64,000 bases of DNA from Haliclona indistincta (GCA_964017065.1 OZ024790.1:1306904-1370903); one strand, 5' to 3'; shown: positions 10,920-23,149, counted from the first letter of the stretch. The notes: generated by a model from the sequence alone, not told the origin. Numbers and translations are program-made.

Positions 10920-12790
10920 AATATACTTTATGATAAGCTACTTCCCACAACTTCAATGGGACTGAAAATGGGAAAACTATAGTGATGCAATACCATACTT
11001 CAACGACTCGAGAGGTCAGCATGCAGGTATTAAGGTTTTGTTGTACATCAAATCTCTAAACAATTCAACTTACCTTTCTTGTTTGCATTGGTTGAGTGGT
11101 ATAGAGTAAGTGAACGGCTCAACTGATGCTGAAGTCTTCGAGACAAACCCTCAGTCCAGATCAAAGAGACATTCCATTGATTTTCAGAGTATTCTTCCCA
11201 CATTTCAGCACAAACATATCTAAAGAAATTAAAAAGATTTCTATCGAAATCAAAAGGATGTAGTGATGAAGAAATCTACCACTGGTTCACAATGTAAACC
11301 AACAAGGAACAAGCATAGAATGGTAACACGATTGACTTGCTAACAGACCATAGATCCCTACATCAGTGGCTGCTGTGGCCAGACTATAGCTAGTTAAGCT
11401 ATTTACTGTTGACTGACACTTTGAATAGAATTCAGCTTGTGACAAAATATTGATCTTATGTACAGCCACTGATGTAGGGATCTATGGTCTGTTAGCAAGT
11501 CAATCGTGTTACCATTCTATGCTTGTTCCTTGTTGGTTTACATTGTGAACCAGTGGTAGATTTCTTCATCACTACATCCTTTTGATTTCGATAGAAATCT
11601 TTTTAATTTCTTGTTTGTGTCCTTTTTTCTTTTTAGTGAAGTGCAGTTCAATACCATGCATGTACGGAGAAGTCTTTGTTTCCACCATTAGTTTAGTATT
11701 CCTGTTGTTGATGGCTTTTCTTAAACTTGTAGCTAAAATTGTTAAGCTGTACGTATCAGGTATGCCTAGTCGCCTACGCATGCATGCAGACTGCAGTGCA
11801 TACGAGCCCCGCCCACACTTGTTTGTAGACGGTTATAATTATCTGGCAAGTGCAGAATGGCGATCCTACACGGGCTTACCGTTCTTCGAAGACTCCAGAC
11901 AAATGCCGGGTGTGTGTTCTCCGTGATAGTGATCCACACGGCGCAGCGATACTTTAGCTGCTTGGTCACGTGCGCTACCCATTGTTTGGTCACGTGCGTA
12001 TTGCGCAATCACAATAATGGCGTCTAACACTAAGCTGACAATGGATCACGATCGAGAAATCGCGGAACTTAGATCGCCGTTACGCTAAAAACAAAGCTCA
12101 AAAGGCACATGCCAGGAGAATTTCACGACTGTTCGTGGATGTTTTGGTCTCGGCACTGCTCACGTAAAGGCGCTAGGCGAGTGGAAGAAAGAAGAATAAG
12201 AAAACGAAGATGACGAAACTCGATTTTCACCGTTTCCAGGTTCGTTACTTTAGTAATAATTTCGTGCAATCTCCTTGCTACTGTAAGATGGGGCAACGTC
12301 AGAGAGCAGATCTAAGTGTCTAAAGACGTATAAAATTCAACACCAGGCGAAATATCAGCGTTTGAATGCTAATACATTGTATGTAGCCGCCATCTTGTTT
12401 TCTCGTTCATCCCTACATAGGGAGTCACTACCGTGCCTCCCTAATAGAGCACATAATTATTTTGATTAAGGATTGGTTTGCTGGATAACTGACAGATACT
12501 GTATTGTTAGGAGAGGTTGAATCAGAGCTCAGTAGATCATTGAAATGTATTTGATTTCAGTGTTTGGTTCTAGATCAGAAGATGGCTGAGATGTTAGGCA
12601 GTTATAGAAACAATTTATTTGACAATGGTATGTGAGACTTAAATAAGTTGTAGTCACCTCTGTAGCTGTTAGTGGATGCTGATTGACAGAAGTACCCTCT
12701 GTCTTTGTACAACTGACAGCCAAGCTTGCTTGTTGAAAGCATTATATTACCAAATAAGGTATGAAACAATACATTAATATTTTATCATTT
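10920..12790 (-). pseudogene. Broken copy S1 of the six-cysteine secreted protein gene
   Basis: Matches the intact copies at 24.0-24.6 and 36.0-36.6 kb but is disabled several ways. The signal-peptide exon (about 12,790-12,660) is frameshifted and has stops. The donor of the 11-nt microexon is changed from GTAATC to GAAATC. The main exon (about 11,216-11,077) has a net 5-base difference that shifts the frame and loses two cysteines. Helitron-like copy H2 sits between the first and main exons. The terminal exon (about 10,955-10,922) remains. Confidence 0.7.
11223..12444 (+). mobile_element. Helitron-like non-autonomous element, copy H2 (1,222 bp)
   Basis: Starts AAGAAATTAAAAAGATTTC and ends CTCCCTAA. 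The matching place in U2 (about 24,280) lacks it; the flanks are A on the left and T on the right, with no target duplication. The first 150 bases are repeated in inverse orientation at 11,463-11,612. The 3' end carries a hairpin (TAGGGAGTCAC / GTGCCTCCCTA) with one mismatch. The middle is CpG-richer, with two GGTCACGTGCG motifs (11,961 and 11,989 region). ORFs are short and show no Rep or helicase motif, so the copy is non-autonomous. Confidence 0.85.
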
Positions 12791-14110
12791 GGCACGATTC
12801 CGTTGTACTAAGCAGTCCCGTGCAGTTCCTGTACACAAGTGTGTTTACTATACCACTAGCTAGACACTGGATGATGCAACTATTGTACCTGATTACAGCA
12901 TCTTACAATCAGTTACAAATGTTTGATGTTGTGATTAGCTAATGGATTTATAATAACCACTCAAGGCAGCTAAGACTATACGTGCTTGAACAGAATGTCT
13001 TGTAGTCATTTTTCAGGGCAGTGACTACCATAATAATAAATTATTACCTATTATAATTATTTTTAAACTACAAACCTACAGTGCACTTGTTAGCAATGAT
13101 GTTCCATCTTGATGAAGAAATGGCGAGCTATGTCACCAGGATTCAGTGCAAACTCTGGGATTGTCAGCTTTAGTAAAGCTACATAATGTGAAGTACCACC
13201 TTTATGCACTGATAATGTTTAGTCTCTGCCATCACTGTTTACACAATGCGGCATGAAAATGACACTCAGCACATTTACTCCCCCACTTTACCAGCAACAG
13301 GTGTGCATGCACATTGCTTAGCTACACCTGTGAGACGGTCATGCACTTAATTCTAAGCAGACATTAAATAAACTTCTAGTACTACAACCATTCCAGCACA
13401 AGGATGCCGGTATCTACGCCGTAAAAGGGAAATCCGGGAAGACTTCCCTCAAGTATCATAAGTGAACCGAGGCCGGAACACGTGGTTGAGAGTGATGTAA
13501 GTAAACACAATGGTTTGGCACTGTGTTAAAAACGATTTGAAAGAATGGGTAAGTTGCTTACCTCGAGTTCGTGAGGTCCTCTTCTGTAACCAGCTGTACG
13601 TCCGCTTGAGTCTCCAGCTACACCAATACAGAATTTCGACCGAGAAGAGCGCTCCCCGGCTCGGTTAGCCTCGTTCCCAGGTTCTTTACAGAGTCAACTA
13701 GAAATATTCTCCATTTCTCGCGCTGCTAGAGCGTTTTAGCGGCGTTCCTACACGAAGAGGTCCTCGATCTCTCCGTCCATTTCTTTCCACGCGTAACACG
13801 TGACGCTGACCAATCAAACTGTTGGAAATTTCAGTTCCGGTGAGAGCGACTTGGACCTGATTATTAATACATTAATTTTGACTCTTCCCAGTTGCCCATG
13901 CAGGAAGCAAAAGCTAGCCCGCTAGCAATCAATATCTTATGTATACCGCGCTAAGGTCTTAGATCCCGGATTCCAGTCGTATGTTCCGGTCTGTTCACAA
14001 AATGAGCGGGGCTCGTTAGTAAACTTTTGTACAAATATCTCCTTGCAAACAAGGTTTCTATATCGTCAGACAGAAGATTATTGATCGGTACTAGTGCATT
14101 TAGATTCTTA
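12791..14110. promoter_or_regulatory. Intergenic region between S1 and I-1 (divergent promoters, decayed)
   Basis: Counterpart of the shared upstream regions at 24.6-25.96 and 36.6-37.9 kb. It holds an AACACGTGG E-box (13,478 region), a CCAAT box (CCAATCAAAC near 13,811), a GCGGGGC box (14,006 region) and, at the place of the TATA box of the sister genes, GTACAAATATC, a changed TATA. No exon is supported. Confidence 0.5.
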
Positions 14111-15965
14111 ATGGTTCTACACACAGCAACCACAGTTACATTAAGTCTATTTGCGTTCATCGCATATTTCTCCGCTGATAGCATGTGCAAAGGTAAGAAT
14201 TATCCATGGCGCATGTCATTGTTTGCACCCAACTGCTCGTCTTGCACAGGTCAGTGCACGGTATCTTCGCCAACTATATCACCACCACCGCTACCAGCAG
14301 CAACAACATGGACACTGATGTCTGCCACATGGTGTCTCAAGGCTCATTGACTTATACCTGCACTATCAATGGAGGTTGTCTCTTCTGGAATTCTGCACTA
14401 TTTGCCCCGTTTAGTGTAGTTGCTACGGACAACCCGCATGAAACTCGATTTGTAAATGGAAGAAATTTCACAATGACACACAATAGAAATGAAGCCTGTC
14501 TCGTCTCAACTCTGATGATAAATGGTAGCCTAATAGCAATCAATGGTTCAAGAATCACATGTTCTTCCTGTTGTAAAGCTTCATGATCAGCCAGCACAGT
14601 AACCATTATAGTACCAGGTACATACAGGTACATGTGACATGTGTGCATGGTAATGAGTAATAGGTTTTCCTCGATCCGCAAAGTTGACAGTTCGTATAGA
14701 ATGTCACAGTCAAAATAAAACCCAGGCCGTCCTCCAATGGACTCCTCCTAATTTTACTGGTGGACAAGGTGTTGTGATTACACACTATATACAAAGTGAA
14801 TGTGAATCAGCCGAATGGATACGACTACCGTAAAAATGTGACCACATCCTACATCATTATCTCTGGTCTTAAGTGCAACGTCAGCTACCCCTTCACTGTG
14901 ACAGCTGTCAACTGTGTCGGGGAGAGTGTGCCTTCAGAACAAGCTCAAGCCCGAAAACTAGGTTAGCACATTGTGCCTGTATCCATGTCAGTGATTGACC
15001 TCATTACACATTATAGGGCAAATTGATGCCCCAAACATCATAGCACCTTACTTTGATAATACATGCAGCATATTGACTGTGGAATGGACTGCAGTGAGTA
15101 ATAATTTGGATTATTGGTTTTGTGTATGTGTTTGCTACTCACTAGCTGCAAGTATGATTGCTGGCATGACTATCATGTGGTTATAGCTGCATTATGATTG
15201 CTAGTAAATCAAGTTGCACTATCAGTATAATTAGCTACGTATGCTGTGGAGTATAAGAATATAAATCCCTTTCTTTTCATGATGAATAATTAATGAATGA
15301 TGTCCAGATGAGTTGGATTATAGTCACAAGTGACATACAATGCATGCATACAAAACCTGGAGTTGAAAAATCAAAATAATTATTATAGATAGAATCACAA
15401 TTTCGATGATTGGTAGTCTTATTGGATTCATTATGATTGGTGTGCCGCTGTTTCTTATACAAGAAACGTGACAAAGCACTAAAAATATAAAATTCCGGCA
15501 CCAAACATGTAATATGCCTTGACCACTATTCTTTCTCCATCATGCAGCCACCGCCTACTACACTGAACACTAGTCAGCATTGATGCTCCTGCACAAAAAT
15601 ACAAAGTTATAAATGCTTAATTATTGATAATAGAACAAAAATTATTTTTTAACAAGAGATCGTATACAACGGTGAATTGAGTACTAAAATGATGGTCAAT
15701 CTCAGCAATTATAATTTTCAAGGAGAAAACATCCAAATAAAATTGTTTGCAAATACTAGATGTGGCACTAGCCAAAGTATGTAAGTAGTTATGATCGATC
15801 ATATTAAATTTACTTCATGCATGTTGCCGGAGTCAAGATAAATAATGCGTGCAACGAATCACCATTAACAGGTATTACAATGGTTTATGTTGTACTTATC
15901 CACTTCCATAATGAGATGCTGCTTCAATTAAAGAGAGCTGATCATGAAATCTCTTACTCATTATC
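14111..15965 (+). pseudogene. Type I receptor pseudogene I-1
   Basis: Signal exon 14,111-14,192 is intact, but the gene is disabled elsewhere. The Ig-like exon has a 2-base length change near 14,272 and a 6-base insertion producing an in-frame TGA at 14,584-14,586. The FN3 exon (about 14,672-14,960) has small deletions near the start. The exon at 15,548-15,779 carries TGA at 15,581-15,583 where the sister genes have GGA. The TM exon is missing altogether between the small exon (about 15,825-15,871) and the tail (about 15,935). Sister genes I-2 and I-3 are intact, so the loss is specific to U1. Confidence 0.85.
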
Positions 15966-16333
15966 ATAGAATGAACATAATTTCAACTTATAAAACCTTA
16001 ATGCATGTCACATATCTTAGATTGAATCCCATTAGCGATCTAGCTCCTTGTCATGCAGAGATCACTATACATCTCGATATCTTCCTTACAAAATAGTTAG
16101 TTCAGCCTGGTACTCGCAAAGCTATTAGTACATTCTTTTACTGTATAACAACTGGTAATAATTTTAAAGGAACGCGCCAATTGTTGTGTCATAGCTACTT
16201 CATGCGGTGAGACAACTCGGAGTAGTATATGCACGTGATCGCTTCGTTCTCAAACCGCAGTTATTATAAAGCGACGAAGGGATTTTACCAGGGAAATATT
16301 TCGAGAAACCACCTCGCACGGATATCGCACGTT

Positions 16334-16377
16334 CCGGAAAACTGCGGTTTCAGGTCTACAACATGCGATTTTAAAAG
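16334..16377 (+). promoter_or_regulatory. Core promoter of II-1 (degenerate)
   Basis: The CCGGAAA half-site is present but its partner has become TTTCAGG, and the TATA box position reads TTTTAAAAG (16,369-16,377), 36 bases before the ATG. The other type II genes have the perfect versions. Confidence 0.5.
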
Positions 16378-16412
16378 AGCCCGCTTCGCAGAAATCCTTT
16401 ACAAAATTAGAA

Positions 16413-19400
16413 ATGGCTTGTAGTCGCTCTCGTCCATTGCTCGCTGTCGCCTTTCTGATCACAGCAGGGACTTTGCCGACCCAAGGTAAGAGTAAATAAA
16501 ATTTATAACAAGGCTATACCTCCGCTACTAGGTAGTGATAGTTGTGTGCCTGCGGGAGCCATTATCGCTAGGTCTGATGGCTGTAGCGCTGTGTCGCGCG
16601 GCTCAGTGAGCTACACCTGCAGAAATACTGGAAATTCCATCATTTGGAAATGCGAAATACTTCCTCAGTCAACTTTAGTAGTGATAGGCACATCTACGAC
16701 TCATTTACCCAATCTCAATGTTGCTGGAGTGACTGTTGCAGAGAATTTCACTTACAATCCGAGTATTGATTGCCTCGAGTCAACTTTGAAACTTTCTGGC
16801 AGCAGCTTGCAGCAACTCAACGGATTGATACTAGGATGCGAGGATGACAATACTACCATTGTAGTTCCAAGTGAGCTGATAAGATTATATGTTTGATGTA
16901 GTAGAGGTTGCATTCCTATAGAGGTCATTTGCTGCTGATAAACAATGCAATTCGGTTGTAGGGACCAAAATGATAGTGGTCACTGTCTGCTTATAACAGC
17001 CAGCTAGCTAGGGACCAAACAGTACAGTGGAACCTGTCTATAGTGATCACTGTCTGCTTATAACAGCCAGCTAGCTAGGGACCAAACAGTACAGTGGAAC
17101 CTGTCTATAGTGGTCACTGCCTGCTTATAGCAGCCAGCTAGCTAGGGACCAAACAGTACAGTGGAACCTGTCTATAGTGGTCACTGTCTGCTTATAACAG
17201 CCAGCTAGCTAGGGACCAAACAGTACAGTGGAACCTGTCAGCTATAGTGATCACTGCCTGCTTATAGCAGCCAGCTAGCTAGGGACCAAACATTACAGTG
17301 GAACCTTTTATAGTGATCACTGTCTGCTTATAGCAGCCAGCTAGCTAGGGACCAAACAGTACAGTGGAACAGGTCTATAGTGATCACTGCCTGCTTATAA
17401 CAGCCAGCTAGCTAGGGACCAAACAGTACAGTGGAACCTGTCTATAGTGATCACTGCCTGCTTATAACAGCCAGCTAGCTAGGGACCAAACAGTACAGTG
17501 GAACCTGTCTATAGTGATCACTGCCTGCTTATAACAGCCAGCTAGCTTGGGACCAAACAGTACGGTGGACCTGTCTATAGTGATCACTGCCTGCTTATAA
17601 CAGCCAGCTAGGGACCAAACAGTACAGTTGAACCTGTCTATAGTGATCACTGCCTGCTTATAACAGCCAGCTAGCTAGGGACCAAACAGTACAGTGGAAC
17701 CTGTCTATAGTGATCACTGCCTGCTTATAACAGCCAGCTAGGGACCAAACAGTATGTGACATTCATTTATTTTTTCTATGTAGGTGTTCCTGAGCCACCA
17801 ATCGTGAGACAACTCCCACCGATAAACTGTGGTGGTCCGATTGGTACTCGTGCCACACTTGAATGGGCTCCTCCCACTAATACTGGTGGAGAGGGTGTTA
17901 GCATTGAGAGGTATATTGTGAGTGTAACAACTGCATCAGGAACTGGATACACATGTCCACCTGACCAGTGCAATGTGACCACACCCAGCACCAGTATCAC
18001 TGGTCTACAATGCAACACTAGTTACACAGTCGCTGTGACATCTGTCAACTGTAAAGGGCAAAGCATGCCCTCAGCTCCAGCAACACTGAACATTACCAGT
18101 ATCCCAAACGGTAGGCAAGAGGGAATCATCCGTTTGATTCGAGTTCATTGATGCCTTTCCTGTGTATTACAGCAACACTCACTCCTCCTCCTATCTTGAA
18201 GGCTTGTCTAACTGATAATCAAATCACCTTGACATGGACGGTGAGCTCTGCATGTGATCTAAGGTTTATTTATCACAAGAGTATTAGGGAGACACGGTAG
18301 TGTCTTCCTATGTAGGGATGAACGAGAAAACAAGATGGCGGCTACATACAATGTATTAGCGTTCAAGCGCTGATATTTCGCCTGGTGTTGAATTTTAGAC
18401 GTCTTTAGACACTTAGATCTGCTCTCTGGCGTTGCCCCATCTTACAGTAGCAAGGAGATTGCTCGAAATTGTTACTAAAGTGACGAACCTGTAAACGGTG
18501 AAAATCGAGTTTCGTCATCTTCGTTTTCTTCTTTCTTCTTTCTTTCTTCTTTCTTCAACTCGCCTAGCGCCTTTACGCGAGCAGTGCCGAGACCAAAACA
18601 TCCACGAACAGTCGTGAAATTCTCCTGGCATGTGCCTTTTGAGCTTTGTTTTTAGCGTAACGGCGATCTAAGTTCCGCGATTTCTCGATCGTGATCCATT
18701 GTCAGCTTAGTGTTAGACGCCATTATTGTGATTGCGCAATACGTACGTGACCAATTAGCAATGGGTAGTGCACGTGACCAAGCAGCTAAAGTATCGCTGC
18801 GCCGTGTGGATGATTGGATCACTATCACGGAGAACACACACCCGGCATTTGTCTGGAGTCTTCGAAAAACGGTAAGCTCGTGTAGGATCGCCATTCTGCA
18901 CTTGCCAGATAGTTATAACCGCCGTGTAGATCTACAAGCAAGTGTGGGCGGGGCTCGTATGCACTGCGCCATGCATGCGTAGGCGACTAGGCAGACCTGA
19001 TACTAGGCAGACCTGATATATGATTTTAGCTACAAGTTTAAGAAAAGCCATCAACAACAGGAATACTAAACTAATGGTGGAAACAAAGACTTCTCCGTAC
19101 ATGCATGATATTGAACTGCACTTCACTAAAAAGAAAAAAGGACACAAACAAGAAATTAAAAAGATTTCTATCGAAATCAAAAGGATGTAGTGATGAAGAA
19201 ATCTACCACTGGTTCACAATGTAAACCAACAAGGAACAAGCATAGAATGGTAACACGATTGACTTGCTAACAGACCATAGATCCCTACATCTGTGGCTGT
19301 ACATAAGATCAATATTTTGTCACAAGCTGAATTCTATTCAAAGTGTCAGTCAACAGTAAATAGCTTAACTAGCTATAGTCTGGCCACAGCAGCCACTGAT

Positions 19401-20898
19401 GTAGGGATCTATGGTCTGTTAGCAAGTCAATCGTGTTACCATTCTATGCTTGTTCCTTGTTGGTTTACATTGTGAACCAGTGGTAGATTTCTTCATCACT
19501 ACATCCTTTTGATTTCGATAGAAATCTTTTTAGATAATAAGTTTATCATTTATAGTAGTGGTGTAGTAGTTTACACAATCAGTTGCGTATGTATTAGTCA
19601 TTGCTTACTATCAGATACTACTTTGAAGAATACTCCCTAGGTAGCTAGCTAGGCTGAAATTGCCAGATAGCTATAAGCACATGATCTAAAAGTTAGTGAA
19701 AGTAATGTATATATTGCTTTATAATACTCGCTATCAAAAAACAGCTATGGATTATGTATCACACAAAAATATTTTGAAGTAAAATTTACTGTTGTTACAG
19801 TGTATAATTCATGATTTGGTATCTACAGCGTCCATCAGTGTGGAGTTATGACAGCACATGTGCTGAGGTACAGCAGTACTCACTCACTGTATCAAACAGC
19901 AGAGGAGAAGCAGTTTTGAACACAAACACTAATATGACCAGCATGTCATTACCTCTTCCTAACAACAGCTATACCATAACACTGACAGCAAGCACAGTGT
20001 GTGGCAGTTCTAACAACACTATAGGTAAGTGCACCATTGAAAGACATGTCATCATTATGTTTATTTGATACAGCTATCAATCAAGTCAATAACTCTTGTA
20101 TCACGGCAGGAGGTGAGTATTTATCTATGTAGACTTTGACCTGAGAATTAACCATGTACTTTTGTATCACAGCAACCAACAACTATAGTAAATAGAGATA
20201 ATACGTGCGAAAAGTCATTTTCACACATGAGTATACTAAGCCGCCATCTTAGTTCAAGGACATTCCTACATAATTATCATTGCCGATCGGCAATGATAAT
20301 TTAGTACATGTAGCTGCACCTGCATCGTTTAGTTTTTTTTTAGTTTTTATAAAAAGTGGTATATATGTAAGTAGTGTGTATCAAACCAAAAAACAAACTA
20401 AACTGAGCTGACACAATTCCAAAGTGTTTGTTTAGACCATGTTTCTCCATCATGATTTTAATTATTAAGTTAGTATTAAAATCACTACCACATGCACACT
20501 AATATTCACGATATATACTGCTATTGTTCTTTATGTATACTACAGTTCCTCGTGAAGTCACTGTATGTCCTGAAATGGGAGCAGCCATCGCTACAACCTT
20601 TATAGTAACAGCTATTGTAACAGCGCTGGTGGTATTCTTGATCACGTTCCTACCCACTTTTTTTTTCTTTCGACACCGCCACTGTAGCCACACACAAGAT
20701 GAATGCACGAGACCAAACACGCTACCTCTGGAAACAAATGATACCACTAGCAATCCATCGTACCATACTCCGAAGGGATGTAATGGTGAACTGAACCCAG
20801 GCTCAGCTGAACATATCCAGACACAGGAGAACATAGCTTATCCACCCCGAGTTCAAATACAAGAAATGTGCGAGGAGTATTATAGTATTCCGCAATAG
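16413..20898 (+). CDS. Type II receptor II-1: Ig-like + FN3 + TM, 464 aa
   Basis: Seven exons: 16,413-16,485; 16,532-16,870; 17,784-18,110; 18,173-18,240; 19,829-20,024; 20,074-20,112; 20,546-20,898. The spliced length is 1395 nt, a multiple of three, and all sites are GT-AG. Residues 1-25 are a signal peptide (MACSRSRPLLAVAFLITAG). Exon 2 (25-137) is an Ig-like domain (SVSYTCRNT, CLESTL). Exon 3 (138-246) is an FN3 domain (LEWAPPTNTGGEG, GLQCNTSYTVAV). Exons 4-5 (247-334) form a second FN3 split by an intron. A 13-residue Cys exon precedes the TM exon, with the helix about 360-389. The tail (390-464) has NPSYHTP, NIAYPP and a terminal EEYYSIPQ (YYSI fits YxxPhi). Intron 2 holds a 67-bp minisatellite and intron 4 a Helitron-like element, yet the frame is open. 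Exon 7 is identical in protein to II-2, whereas exon 2 is clearly diverged. Confidence 0.88.
16960..17755. repeat. 67-bp minisatellite, about 12 copies, in intron 2 of II-1
   Basis: Period 67, unit containing CAGTGGAACCTGTCTATAG, CACTGCCTGCTTATAACAGC and CAGCTAGCTAGGGACCAAAC. It ends 28 bases before the acceptor of exon 3. The same array has about 8 copies in II-2, 7 in II-3 and 6 in II-5, and only a remnant in II-4. Confidence 0.95.
18284..19530 (-). mobile_element. Helitron-like element, copy H3 (1,247 bp), in intron 4 of II-1
   Basis: Same family as H2 in reverse orientation: the plus strand begins TTAGGGAGACAC and ends GAAATCTTTTT. The empty site is preserved in II-2 (31,455^31,456: GAGTA^TAGATAATAAG), which fixes the boundaries and shows integration at A^T without duplication. 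It starts 44 bases after exon 4. Confidence 0.92.
20272..20301. repeat. 30-bp perfect palindrome in intron 6 of II-1
   Basis: AATTATCATTGCCGA followed directly by its exact reverse complement. The same palindrome is at 32,181-32,210, and a shortened form at 43,934-43,957. It lies about 20 bases after an AAGATGGCGGC motif (minus strand), in an insert that II-4 and II-5 lack. Confidence 0.95.
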
Positions 20899-21711
20899 TT
20901 AATGTCAATCTATGATATTATTATAATATAAGTGTAAAATATATTTCTTTCTGTTTTACAAGAAACCAACTTCTTTTTGAAGTGACAATAATTATAATAA
21001 TACAACACAAACACTATAATAAGGACCTACAGGGTAACAAGGTCCAAATAATAATTGTGGGATAAAAATGAAAACAATTGTTCAAAAGAGGCAATGATGA
21101 GCACCAGGAGGACTCTCTTCAAGAAATGAAGAGTTGTAAGATGCTGCGATAGCAAGTTTAGCACACTGGCCGAACAATGATATGATATCATGCAGTCTGG
21201 TTTGTTGCAGGTACAAGACAGTGGAAGGCAGGGACTAATTGTAGAGAGCATCATAGTATTTTAACAAGGTGATACCAACACAGTATTTCTTAAAATCAAT
21301 TGCCTTATCAGCTTCTTTCTAATACTACACTTCATTATACTGATGCCGTCTCTATTGTACAACTGAAGAGTAAGTCAAACATTGAAGTGATAATAGGTAT
21401 CATTATTATTATAGAAGAAATTTTAAAAACACATGCAACTATGTCTCTTTTAAAAACGATAGTTAAGTACTCTATAGGCGTTCATACAATCTATCAAAAA
21501 ATGCGAGAGGAAAAGAGTGAACGCCCATGCACGCGCTAAGTACATGTAAAAGGCGCCAATTATTTAAAGTTTGTCACATGTACTAGTCGTACTGGATGGT
21601 GGTGACACACCTACTCAGCATCGCTGCTATCAAATCATGAGGCTCAAAGGGGACTTATTTTTACAAGCGATTATTCCTATAGGGATTATTTTCAGAACAA
21701 CTGGCCTGCTG
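20899..21711. other. 3' flank of II-1
   Basis: AT-rich sequence downstream of the II-1 stop codon, without a supported exon. Copies follow II-2 and II-3. At 21,390^21,391 it holds the empty site (GAAGTGA^TAATAGG) that is occupied by Helitron-like copy H4 in U3. Confidence 0.6.
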
Positions 21712-22340
21712 GGCTGCACAGGCTAAGCTCCTCCTCCCTTCAGCTAAACACAACTCACTCTACTGGTGCACCAAGGTACGAACTCATTGTTATTAGTTTT
21801 GTCTAACACTATTGTCTAAGCTCCTCCTCCCTTCAAGTAGACACAACTCACTCTACTGGTGCACCAAGGTACGAACTCATTGTTATTAGTTTTTGTCTAA
21901 CACTATTGTGTGCGTAGGCTAAGCTCCTCCTCCCTTCAAGTAGACACAACTCACTCTACTGGTGCACCAAGGTACGAACTCATTGTTATTAGTTTTTGTC
22001 TAACATTATTGTGTGCGTAGGCTAAGCTCCTCCTCCCTTCAAGTAGACACAACTCACTCTACTGGTGCGCCAAGGTGCGAACTCATTGTTATTAGTTTTT
22101 GTCTAACATTATTGTGTGCGTAGGCTAAGCTCCTCCTCCCTTCAAGTAGACACAACTCACTCAACTGGTGCACCAAGGTACGAACTCATTGTTATTAGTT
22201 TTTGTCTAACATTATTGTGTGCGTAGGCTAAGCTCCTCCTCCCTTCAGCTAAACACAACTCACTCAACTGGTGCTCTTAAACCAAGATACAAAGTGACTG
22301 TCTTTAGCCTAGTGAAATTATTGTGTGCGTAGGCTAAGCT
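21712..22340. repeat. 103-bp minisatellite, about 6 copies (U1)
   Basis: Tandem units of about 103 bp containing GGCTAAGCTCCTCCTCCCTT, CACAACTCACTCTACTGGTG and CATTGTTATTAGTTTTTGTC. The last unit is degenerate (CTCCTCTTCCTCC). The U2 array has about 8 copies. The end of the homologous sequence in U3 (46,661) falls exactly where the array would begin. Confidence 0.92.
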
Positions 22341-23149
22341 GAGTAAGCTCCTCTTCCTCCTTCAATTAGGCACAACTGGACTTTTGCTCTCAATTGACGT
22401 ACTTTCTTCCAACACAAATTTTGCTGTTCTTGATGTAATTTTATGTTGAAATTAAAAATTATTATTGAGTCAACATTAATTTGATGATTTTAGTTTTCGT
22501 TTCAAGTCAAACTATTCTAAGTCGTCAAACACACTCATGATACTGCGAGTTCTACTGGATTGTTTGCACTAGCATGATTGCTTTTCCAGTCTTCTTTGTT
22601 TCACCATTCTTAGTCGTCAAACATGCTAGTGATACTATGAATTGTACTGGATTGCAATGCTAGAATGATGATAGGAGGCTGTTTTGCTTGTTTTTTTTTG
22701 TTTTAAACCAACAAAAGCAGTAGTGGTACTATGAATTCACTGGATTGCAATGTTGTTTTCTCTAATTTATTGTATTCACAGTATCGTAATAATTTATTGT
22801 ATTTACAGTATCGTAATTATTATCACCCATTATTTGTTTCAAATTTGGTTTTTCTATACAGTGGTTTAAAAAGACATAAATCAATAATAATAGTTTAGTC
22901 TTGACGTGAATGCAGTGGTTTGTTCCTTGAGAGTTAGCGATAACTTCATGTTGATGAAAAAGGAAGTGTCAAGATATTTAAAGATCCTGGTAAGCCCTAT
23001 TTATATATACAGTAAAAGTTATAAAGATAATAAAAACTTTATAATTCACGCACTAACCTTGACAACAGGGTGATAGTGCATGAGTTCACACTAAAGTTTC
23101 TTCAAGCATGATGGTCAATCACCATGCATGCATGCATGCACTTTATTAG
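22341..23149. other. Intergenic end of U1
   Basis: AT-rich, with local duplications (TCGTCAAAC and TACTGGATTG recur several times between 22,500 and 22,750) and no supported gene. It is nearly identical to 34,291-35,094. Confidence 0.5.

Noticed and set aside
11582..11926. 114-aa plus-strand ORF inside Helitron-like copy H2
   Set aside because: It overlaps the inverted-repeat arm, is not preserved in H5/H6 and has no Rep or helicase motif.
16960..17755. CRISPR-like array
   Set aside because: The units are head-to-tail without unique spacers, lie in an animal intron and vary as a minisatellite.
17776..18018. Antisense ORFs over the FN3 exons of type II genes (also at 30,948, 42,743, 47,616 and 56,301)
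   Set aside because: They mirror coding exons, recur only because the exon is duplicated, and have no splice or start context of their own.
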